Assembly (NCBI GenBank): GCA_025934455.1
Contig: JAICYA010000097.1
Span: 1-7,109 of the forward strand
From: Rudaea sp.
GTDB lineage: Bacteria; Pseudomonadota; Gammaproteobacteria; Xanthomonadales; Rhodanobacteraceae
Reading direction: 5' to 3'
Length of the DNA: 7,109 nt
Below the pieces are notes generated by a model that was given only the letters and a program-made list of their open reading frames with translations, had not been told where the DNA came from and did no database searches. Numbering within the stretch: the first letter of the stretch is position 1; every line of letters starts with the position of its first letter. Of this stretch, positions 1 through 6,100 are shown piece after piece. Made by a program: the position numbers and the translations under genes.

Positions 1-630
1 AAAGTGCTGACGCGCCTGGCGCGCGAGGCGCTGGACGTGCAGCGCGCCGGGGTCGAAGTCGCGATCGTGATCGGCGGCGGCAATATTTTCCGCGGCGAGG
101 GCCTGGCCCGCGCCGGCATGGACCGCGTCACCGGCGACCACATGGGCATGCTCGCGACCGTGATGAATTCCCTCGCCCTGCAGGACGCGATCGAAAAACT
201 CGGCGGCCGCGCGCGCGTGATGAGCGCGATCAAGATCAACGAAGTATGCGAGGACTTCATCCGCCGCCGCGCGATCCGGCACCTGGAAAAAGGCCGCATC
301 ACGATTTTCGCCGCCGGCACCGGAAACCCGTTTTTCACCACGGATTCGGCCGCCGCGCTGCGCGCGATCGAGATCGGCGCCGACCTGCTGCTCAAGGCGA
401 CCAAGGTCGACGGCGTGTACAGCGCTGACCCGAAAAAAGACAAGAACGCACAACGCTTCGAGCATCTTACTTACGACCAGGTGATCGAACGCAAGCTCGC
501 CGTGATGGACACCGCCGCCATCGCCCTGTGCCGCGACCACAAGATCCCGCTGCGCATCTATGACATGCGCCGCGAAGGCGATTTGATGCGCATCATGCGC
601 GGCGCACCGATCGGCACGCTGGTTAGCTGA
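1..630 (+). CDS. pyrH: UMP kinase (uridylate kinase), 5'-truncated by the window edge
   Basis: UMP kinase phosphorylates UMP to UDP with ATP in the cytoplasm, an essential step of pyrimidine nucleotide synthesis. The frame is open from base 1 and 209 residues are visible; the family is about 240 residues long, so roughly the first 30-35, with the N-terminal lysine/SGE nucleotide-binding strand, lie upstream. Family signatures seen are GGGNIFRG at visible residues 25-32, [11 protein letters not shown] near 46-56, the glycine-rich [10 protein letters not shown] at 106-115 (UMP/ATP site), [15 protein letters not shown] near 130-144, and a C-terminal IGTLV. No frameshift or missing motif is visible. 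In many proteobacteria pyrH lies between tsf and frr; here it is followed by a terminator and a sigma/kinase locus, and no frr is seen before the window ends. The assignment is secure; only the start is unknown. Confidence 0.97.
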   Translation, partial: KVLTRLAREALDVQRAGVEVAIVIGGGNIFRGEGLARAGMDRVTGDHMGMLATVMNSLALQDAIEKLGGRARVMSAIKINEVCEDFIRRRAIRHLEKGRITIFAAGTGNPFFTTDSAAALRAIEIGADLLLKATKVDGVYSADPKKDKNAQRFEHLTYDQVIERKLAVMDTAAIALCRDHKIPLRIYDMRREGDLMRIMRGAPIGTLVS

Positions 631-643
631 TTTCCAGTGCGGC

Positions 644-669
644 TGTAATCGCTCCCCGCGAATCCGGAA
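644..669 (+). promoter_or_regulatory. Repeated two-part promoter-like motif, copy 1
   Basis: TGTAATC at 644-650, a nine-base spacer, then GAATCCGGAA at 660-669. It starts 14 bases after the pyrH stop and lies upstream of the pyrH terminator. It matches the three copies in front of the downstream genes with identical spacing, so it is read as an alternative-sigma promoter or a relic of one. Transcription from here would meet the hairpin at 706-729 after only about 50-60 bases. The motif is seen directly; promoter function is inferred. Confidence 0.55.
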
Positions 670-671
670 CA

Positions 672-690
672 GGACAGGCGAACGCTGTCC
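672..690 (+). repeat. Short perfect inverted repeat after motif copy 1
   Basis: GGACAG at 672-677 and CTGTCC at 685-690 form a perfect 6-bp stem around a seven-base loop, starting two bases after motif copy 1. It could be a small hairpin at the 5' end of a transcript from copy 1, part of a bipartite terminator with the stronger hairpin downstream, or an operator. It has no T-run of its own, so it is not a terminator alone. It may have no function. Confidence 0.35.
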
Positions 691-705
691 GACTCCAACG
701 CTCGG

Positions 706-729
706 CCCCGCGCAAGCGGGGTCTTTTTT
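706..729 (+). terminator. Intrinsic terminator downstream of pyrH
   Basis: A perfect 6-bp GC stem (CCCCGC at 706-711 with GCGGGG at 716-721) is closed by the stable GNRA-type tetraloop GCAA and followed by TCTTTTTT. This is a textbook rho-independent terminator. It lies 76 bases beyond the pyrH stop and separates the housekeeping operon from the sigma/kinase locus. It also ends any transcript starting at the motif at 644-669. Confidence 0.9.
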
Positions 730-736
730 GCGCGCG

Positions 737-762
737 TGTAATCTTGCCGCGCGATTGCCGAA
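737..762 (+). promoter_or_regulatory. Repeated promoter-like motif, copy 2, upstream of the first sigma gene
   Basis: TGTAATC at 737-743, a nine-base spacer, then GATTGCCGAA at 753-762, the most diverged right half of the four (consensus GAATCCGGAA). It begins 8 bases after the terminator T-run and its end lies 70 bases before the sigma start codon. It is the only promoter-like element between the terminator and that gene. If the first sigma factor recognises this motif, the gene is autoregulated; that link is inference. Confidence 0.6.
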
Positions 763-832
763 GCTACGCTTGCACAAGCGCCTGCGCCGTCGTTGTGGCA
801 GGATCGCGCAGCACGCGGTACGGAGCGCCCGA

Positions 833-1534
833 ATGAACCGGTTTCAGACGACACGATGGAGCCTCGTGCTCGACGCAGGCAAGGACCCGGCCCAGGCCCG
901 TGTCGCGCTGGAATCGCTGTGCCGCACCTACCGTCCGCCCGTGCATGCCTACATCCTCGGCCACCATTACACGGCAGAGTCCGCCGAAGACCTGACCCAG
1001 GCGTTTTTCGCGCGCTTCATCGAGCAGGGCTATTACCTGAAGGCCGATCCGCTGCGTGGGCGCTTTCGCGCACTGCTGCTCACCGCGCTCAAGCGTTTTC
1101 TGGGCGACGTCCTCGACCAGGAGAAAACCCTCAAGCGCGGCGGCAACGCCCAGGTGCGTTCGCTGGATTCCCTCTCCGGCGACTCCGGTTTGCTGGATCG
1201 GGAAACGCCGGAATCCGCGTTCCACCGGTCCTGGGCACACACCGTGGTCAAGGGCGCGCTGCGCAAGCTGCGCGACGAGGCCAGGGCGGCTGGCAAGGCC
1301 GAACTGTTCGACGCCTTGAGCGTCTTCATCGCCGAGCGTCCCGACGATGCCGACTACGAGCGCGTGGCGGCCAGGTTCGGGATGCGCCGCAACACGTTGG
1401 CCGTGGCCGTACATCGGCTGCGTCAGCGCCTGCGCGAATTGATTCGCGACCAGTTGGCCGAAACATCGGCCGACGACGATGAGCTGGAACACGAACTGCA
1501 AGAACTGGGGCAGTCCCTGGATCTGCTCGCGTGA
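833..1534 (+). CDS. ECF-type RNA polymerase sigma factor ('TRWSLV' / kinase-associated family)
   Basis: A 233-residue sigma-70 family protein that would direct RNA polymerase to a dedicated promoter set. It begins MNRFQTTRWSLV, the hallmark N terminus of the ECF sigma factors often encoded beside Ser/Thr kinases (ECF43-like). Region 2 spans about residues 25-95; the helix with SAEDLTQAFF (50-59) corresponds to the canonical DAEDLVQE core-binding segment and keeps E52 and D53. RGRFRALLLTALKRFL (75-90) and the KRGG element (101-104) are family-typical. Region 4, with the helix-turn-helix, spans about 175-211 (YERVAARFGM, then VHRLRQRLRE), followed by an acidic tail (213-233) also seen in this family. 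ATG at 833 is chosen because GGAG at 822-825 is well spaced and TRWSLV should be near the N terminus; the upstream TTG at 728 lies inside the terminator. The gene carries motif copy 2 upstream and is probably its own transcription unit. Target promoters are inferred. Confidence 0.88.
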   Translation: MNRFQTTRWSLVLDAGKDPAQARVALESLCRTYRPPVHAYILGHHYTAESAEDLTQAFFARFIEQGYYLKADPLRGRFRALLLTALKRFLGDVLDQEKTLKRGGNAQVRSLDSLSGDSGLLDRETPESAFHRSWAHTVVKGALRKLRDEARAAGKAELFDALSVFIAERPDDADYERVAARFGMRRNTLAVAVHRLRQRLRELIRDQLAETSADDDELEHELQELGQSLDLLA

Positions 1535-1550
1535 CGATCGCATCGGCATT

Positions 1551-1576
1551 TGTAATCTTTCCCGCCAAATCCGGAA
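1551..1576 (+). promoter_or_regulatory. Repeated promoter-like motif, copy 3, upstream of the YkvA-like gene
   Basis: TGTAATC at 1551-1557, a nine-base spacer, then AAATCCGGAA at 1567-1576, one base from the consensus right half. It starts 16 bases after the stop codon of the first sigma gene and ends 55 bases before the next start codon, giving room for a leader of roughly 45-50 bases with a good ribosome site. No terminator hairpin separates it from the upstream gene, so read-through is also possible. Confidence 0.65.
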
Positions 1577-1631
1577 CTCGTTGGTATGCCGGAAGCTCAG
1601 GGGCCGGCGACCGACACAGCAGGAGAGCCCC

Positions 1632-2285
1632 ATGCCGTTTGCTTCCGATTTCGAGCGTTCCGTAACCGATCTCGACCTGAGCGCCGCGCGCTCGGGCATT
1701 TTCACGGCCGGCATCGCGCGCCTGCGACTCGATGCGGAAAACCTGGGCCGATTCAACGAAGTCCTGCAGCGCGTGGCTCCGGATCATCCGCCCTACACCG
1801 CCGACCAGATCGCAGGCGCTGTGCGCCGCGTGCTGCGCGCAGCCGCCAAGCGCCTGGACGTGCCGTTCATCCGCATCCGCATGCGCCGCGCCGCAGAAAT
1901 CCGCGCCGCGCTGGTGGACGCGCATTGGCAGGTGCCTGCGCCGCTGGAATCGATCATGACCGCCATCGTCGCCTACCTGGACGATACCGACCATGCCCTG
2001 ATCGCGCGCGACACACCGGTCGTCGGCCAGCTCGACGACGCCATCCTGGTGGATGCCGCGATGGACACACTGCGCACCGAACTCGATGATTACGCAGAGT
2101 TTTGTCGGTTCCGCCATGCCGAAGCCGCGCGCATCGGACTGGCCGCTTCGGCCCTGTCCACCGATCGTGAACATTGGCGCCGCGAGTGCGCGCACGAGTT
2201 GCTGCTGGAGCAGCAATTGCGCCGCGTGCGCGACAGCCGCTACGGCAGGAGCGGCGACGAGCCGGAAGGTTTCCACATCCGCTGA
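1632..2285 (+). CDS. Small soluble protein with a YkvA/DUF1232-like region, unknown function
   Basis: A 217-residue protein of unknown function. Residues about 107-145 read AIVAYLDDTDHALIARDTPV followed by VGQLDDAILVDAAM. This resembles the YkvA (DUF1232) pattern, in which a hydrophobic helix is followed by SPIDLIPD and then a G-x-LDDA segment; here the SPIDLIPD part has drifted to DDTDHALIARD while VGQLDDA is well kept. The rest is charged and mostly helical, with arginine-rich stretches (about 63-93 and 157-205). No signal peptide or clear membrane segment is visible, so a cytoplasmic location is likely. The ATG at 1632 has a strong AGGAGA five bases upstream. It lies between two sigma genes and carries its own copy of the shared motif, so it should be co-expressed with them. 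It might be a regulator or effector of the system; that is speculation. The YkvA link is by pattern only and moderately sure. Confidence 0.75.
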   Translation: MPFASDFERSVTDLDLSAARSGIFTAGIARLRLDAENLGRFNEVLQRVAPDHPPYTADQIAGAVRRVLRAAAKRLDVPFIRIRMRRAAEIRAALVDAHWQVPAPLESIMTAIVAYLDDTDHALIARDTPVVGQLDDAILVDAAMDTLRTELDDYAEFCRFRHAEAARIGLAASALSTDREHWRRECAHELLLEQQLRRVRDSRYGRSGDEPEGFHIR

Positions 2286-2327
2286 TCGTCGCGCCAGGGG
2301 ACAACCGCCGGTGCTAGACTCGCCGCG

Positions 2328-2353
2328 TGTAATCGCGGCTGCGGAATCCCGAA
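2328..2353 (+). promoter_or_regulatory. Repeated promoter-like motif, copy 4, upstream of the sigma2-kinase operon
   Basis: TGTAATC at 2328-2334, a nine-base spacer, then GAATCCCGAA at 2344-2353, one base from the consensus right half. It sits 42 bases after the YkvA-like gene and 26 bases before the chosen sigma2 start, so a start site a few bases downstream would leave a short leader of about 20 bases holding the GGAG ribosome site. This placement is what a true promoter would have. It would control both the second sigma gene and the overlapping kinase gene. Confidence 0.65.
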
Positions 2354-2369
2354 TACCTCTCGTCGAGCC

Positions 2370-2373
2370 GGAG
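2370..2373 (+). promoter_or_regulatory. Ribosome binding site that decides the sigma2 start
   Basis: GGAG at 2370-2373 lies six bases before the ATG at 2380 but directly abuts the in-frame ATG at 2374. The spacing favours 2380 as the main start. Use of 2374 would add only Met-Pro. Confidence 0.5.
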
Positions 2374-2379
2374 ATGCCG

Positions 2380-3117
2380 ATGACGAGTTTGTCCCAACCT
2401 TCCCACGACCGTTTTGCGAATACGCGCTGGTCGATTGTCATGCAGCAAGCCAGCGGCGTGGTCGGCGAAGGCCGCAGTGCGCTCGGCGAACTGGCGCAGC
2501 GCTTCTGGTATCCGGTTTACGCCTACGTGCGCCGTTGCGGTCACGCGCCGGAAATCTCCAGGGAAATCACGCGTGGCTTCGTCCTCCACCTGACCGACAA
2601 GTTCAATGCGGACTGGCAAAACCCACCGCCGGGCCATTTCCGGCGCTTCCTGCTCGGCGAACTCAACGAATTCCTAGCCGGCGACTGGCACGCCCTGGCG
2701 GCAGGCACGGATTCCGGGCATCCCGCCCCGCCGTCGGACCTCGAAGACCGCAACCTGCGCGACAACGCCGGCGCAGCCAGTCCGGAAGCCGCCTACCAGC
2801 GCAGTTTCGCCCTCGAAGTGCTGGCGCGAGCGCTGCAGAAGCTGGGCGCCGAGGCGCGCCTGGCCGGACACCGGGAGATGTTCGAGGCGCTGAAGCCCTA
2901 TCTCTCGCAGGATCCCGTCCCTGGCGAATACGAAGCGATCGCGCAGCGCTTGCGGATTCGGCCCATGGCGCTCACCCTCGCGCTCAAGCGCCTGCGCCAG
3001 CGTTTGCGCGACCTGGCCGGGCGCGAGCTGGCCGACACGGTTGCCTCGCCGGACGATCTCGCGGCGGAACAGGCGGCACTGCTCGCCGTCCTGCGTGGGG
3101 CGCCGAAACTGCAATGA
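2380..3117 (+). CDS. Diverged ECF-type sigma factor co-translated with the receptor kinase
   Basis: A 245-residue protein of the same family as the first sigma factor: NTRWSIV (14-20) replaces TTRWSLV, and the C-terminal helix-turn-helix (about 184-220, YEAIAQRLRIRP then LKRLRQRLRDLAGRELADT) aligns without gaps. It differs where sigma factors contact core polymerase: the DAED position is ISRE (59-62) with a basic R61, followed by I63 and T64, and the KRGG element after region 2 is missing, replaced by a Gly/Ala/Pro-rich stretch (about 101-135). Such a sigma may bind core poorly unless modified. In Vibrio parahaemolyticus EcfP, a sigma with an incomplete acidic patch is activated by phosphorylation of a region 2.2 threonine by its neighbouring kinase PknT; the same idea fits here but is inference. 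Its stop overlaps the kinase start as ATGA, so the two are translationally coupled. It could instead be a weakened sigma acting as a competitor. Family assignment is firm; mechanism is not. Confidence 0.85.
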   Translation: MTSLSQPSHDRFANTRWSIVMQQASGVVGEGRSALGELAQRFWYPVYAYVRRCGHAPEISREITRGFVLHLTDKFNADWQNPPPGHFRRFLLGELNEFLAGDWHALAAGTDSGHPAPPSDLEDRNLRDNAGAASPEAAYQRSFALEVLARALQKLGAEARLAGHREMFEALKPYLSQDPVPGEYEAIAQRLRIRPMALTLALKRLRQRLRDLAGRELADTVASPDDLAAEQAALLAVLRGAPKLQ

Positions 3118-6100
3118 ACGCGCGCGCGGGACCCAGCTTGCACAGCGCGAACGACGTCGATCCGCTGGCGAGCATGGTGATGGATGCCGGCGGAATCGCC
3201 GATCTGGTCTTCGGCGACCAGACCGTCGGCATCGATCACGACGACAACCGTCCCCTCGCGATGCTGGCGTCCGAGACGCTGGAACTCGATCTTTCGGATC
3301 CGGCGCAGCGCCAGTTCGGCGATTACGAACTGCTGGAAAAGATCGGCGAAGGCGGCATGGGCGTCGTCTACCGCGCGCGTCAGACCAGCCTCGAACGCGA
3401 GGTCGCGGTAAAACTTCTGGCCGCCGGGCCATGGGCGTCGCGCGACTTCATCGAACGTTTCCGACGCGAGGCGCAGAACGCTGCGCGCATGCAGCATCCG
3501 AACATCGTTGCCATCTACGAAGTCGGCAGCGCAGAGGAACTGCATTATTTCAGCATGCGCCTGGTCCACGGCGGCAGCCTGGCCAGCTTGCTCAAGCGCG
3601 AGGGCAAGCTTGATCCACGCCGCGCCGCGCAACTGCTGCGCACGATCGCCGAAGCCGTGGATTATGCGCACCGCCTCGGCGTGCTGCATCTTGACCTGAA
3701 ACCGGCCAATGTCCTGGTCGACGAAAACGGCACGCCGCACGTGGCTGACTTTGGCCTTGCGCGGCGCCTGGAACAGGGGCTGGTCACGAACCACGAGATT
3801 TCCGGCACACCGAGCTACATGGCGCCGGAGCAGGCCACGGCCGGCGCGCAGAAAATCACCCCGGCCACCGATATCTGGAGACTGGGCGCCATCGGCTACG
3901 AACTCGTCACCGGACAGGCGCCGTACCTGGGCAAGACGCCGCACGAAACGCTGAAGCTGGTCGTGGAAGGCCAATCGCGCAATCCGCGTCGCTACGCCAC
4001 GCAACTGCCGCGCGACCTGGAAGCGATCATCCGCAAGTGCATGGCTTACGACACGACGCAGCGCTATGCCAGCGCGCGCGACCTGGCCGAGGACCTGACG
4101 CGCTTCCAGAACGGCTACATGGTAACGGCGCGGCCGCTCAATACGCTCCAGCGCAGCGCCCGCTGGGCACAACGCGAACCGAAAATCGTGGTGTCGGCGC
4201 TGCTCGCACTGCTCGCGCTGCTGATCGGCCTGGTCGCGACGACCGCGCAATGGCGCCGCGCGAATGCGAATGCACAGCGCGCGGAATCCGAACGCGCGCT
4301 CGCCACGCAGAATGCCACTGTCTCCAGCGAACGCCTCTGGGATGGCCGCCGCGACGCGGCGCTGCGCCTGATGAACGACGGCAATGGTTTCGAGGCACTC
4401 ACACCACTGATTGCCAACATCGAGGAAAAAAAGGCCGCCGGCAAACCTGCCGAACTGGAACGCCGCGAGATCGGCATGATCGAAAGCCAGGGCGTTTCCC
4501 TGATCGACCGCTTCATCATCCCCGACGCCAATCCGATGGCGACCGCACTCAGCCCGGACGGTAAGCTGCTCGCGGTCACGCTGAACGACCTGTCCGTGCG
4601 CTGGTACGACACGGCCACGCTGACCGAACGCGGCCGTCTGGACCTGCTCGATTACCTGCCTGCCGATCAGGTACCGATCCTGCCGCGCTTCATCGACGAT
4701 CACCGCTTGCTGGTCACCGGGGAATGGTTCGATTTCCTGCCGAACCCGAGTACATCCGGCGTGCTCATCGATCTGGATCAGGCGCGGGCAGTAACGCCGC
4801 CCAAGCAGTTTGCCGACCTCGCCGACATTACGTGGAGTGCCGATGGCCGCCACGCGCTGCTGCACGACACGCACGGTCATGTGCAACTATGGCAGGTCGA
4901 CCCGTGGCGTCCGCTGTCGCCGCCGGCACACGAAATGGAAATGGTCGGCACACTCTGGGTACTCGATCCGAAACTGCGTTTCGCGGTGCAATTCGGCCGC
5001 AACATGAGCGAGTTGCGTGTGTTCGACCCGCGCCATGCGGATGCGCCGCGGACACTGCCTTTGCCCCCGCACGAATCCTTCAGCGCCTGGGCTTCCAGTG
5101 GCGATGGTGCATTGCTCGCCGTGGGCACCAGCGATGGCCAGATCTTTCTGGTCGACATGCACAGCCACGCCGTGCGTCAGATCCCCGGCCCGCTCAGCAG
5201 CCGCGTGAGCTGGCTAAGTTTCAGCGAGGACGATGCCTGGCTGGCGGCTGCGCGCAACAACGGCACTGCATTCGCCTACGATGTCGCCAGCGGCGAGCAG
5301 TTGCATGCCGGCCAGATGCAATCCGACTTCGACGCCACGCGCGTGGACATCGACCATCGCAGCCGCCTGCTGGTTCTCTCCGGCCAGGTCGCCGGTGGAA
5401 TCGCCAAATCCGAAGTCTGGCACCTGCCGCAAGCAAGCCCGATGCTCGGTGAAGCCACGCACCTGGTTGCCAATCCGTCACTCGGCGCACGCGCGGGACC
5501 CTACTGGCTGAGCGCGGCCCCACGCGCCGGCTTGCTCGCCAGCGCCGGCATGGATGGCGAGATCAGGCTGTGGCGATTGCCCAAACCGGTCGAATTGGAT
5601 GCGGCGCCTCCGCTTCTTGTCTCCGACAACCTGTACACCGACGGCGATCACGTGGTCGATGTCGACTACGACCACCTGCGCGTCGTATCGACAGCGCACG
5701 GTACTTCCACGGCGTGGTTGTCCTTGCCGCCGCCCATCGTGTTCGCCCAGTTGACAGCCGACGGCAAGACCCTCGTTGCCGTCGCACGCACGGGACTGCA
5801 CGTGCTCGATGCCAGCACGCTGCAGCCGCGCCTTCCCGCCATCGCGCTGACAGATACGCCGCAGCGCATGGCCGTCAGCGCCGATGGCCGACTGGCTGTG
5901 TTGAGCTTCGATCACAACGGCAGCAAGGGTTTCGAGGAACGCCTGGAACTGTACGACCTGAAAAGTGGCACACGCCTGGATCATGGCGACGTCGCGGTCA
6001 AGGCACCTTTGCGCCAATTCCAGCTCTCTGCCGACGCTTCGCGCCTGCTCGCCACCGGACCGGTCGACGGTTCCACCGAAGTATTCGACACGCAAACCCT

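Noticed and set aside
728..832. Upstream TTG start extending the first sigma factor by 35 residues
   Set aside because: The codon lies inside the terminator T-run, the extension covers the promoter-like motif, and the family begins just before TRWSLV as with the ATG at 833.
2311..2379. In-frame GTG at 2311 as an earlier start for the second sigma factor
   Set aside because: It would place the promoter-like motif at 2328-2353 inside the gene; GGAG at 2370-2373 supports the ATG at 2380.
1326..2441. A 371-codon minus-strand open frame across sigma1, the YkvA-like gene and the start of sigma2
   Set aside because: It spans three separate genes and their intergenic promoters on the other strand and shows no recognisable domain.
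2898..4886. A 662-codon open frame on the minus strand across sigma2 and the kinase
   Set aside because: It lies antisense to clearly recognisable sigma and kinase motifs, has low-complexity Arg/Gln/Ala-rich composition, and is the expected antisense shadow of high-GC coding sequence.
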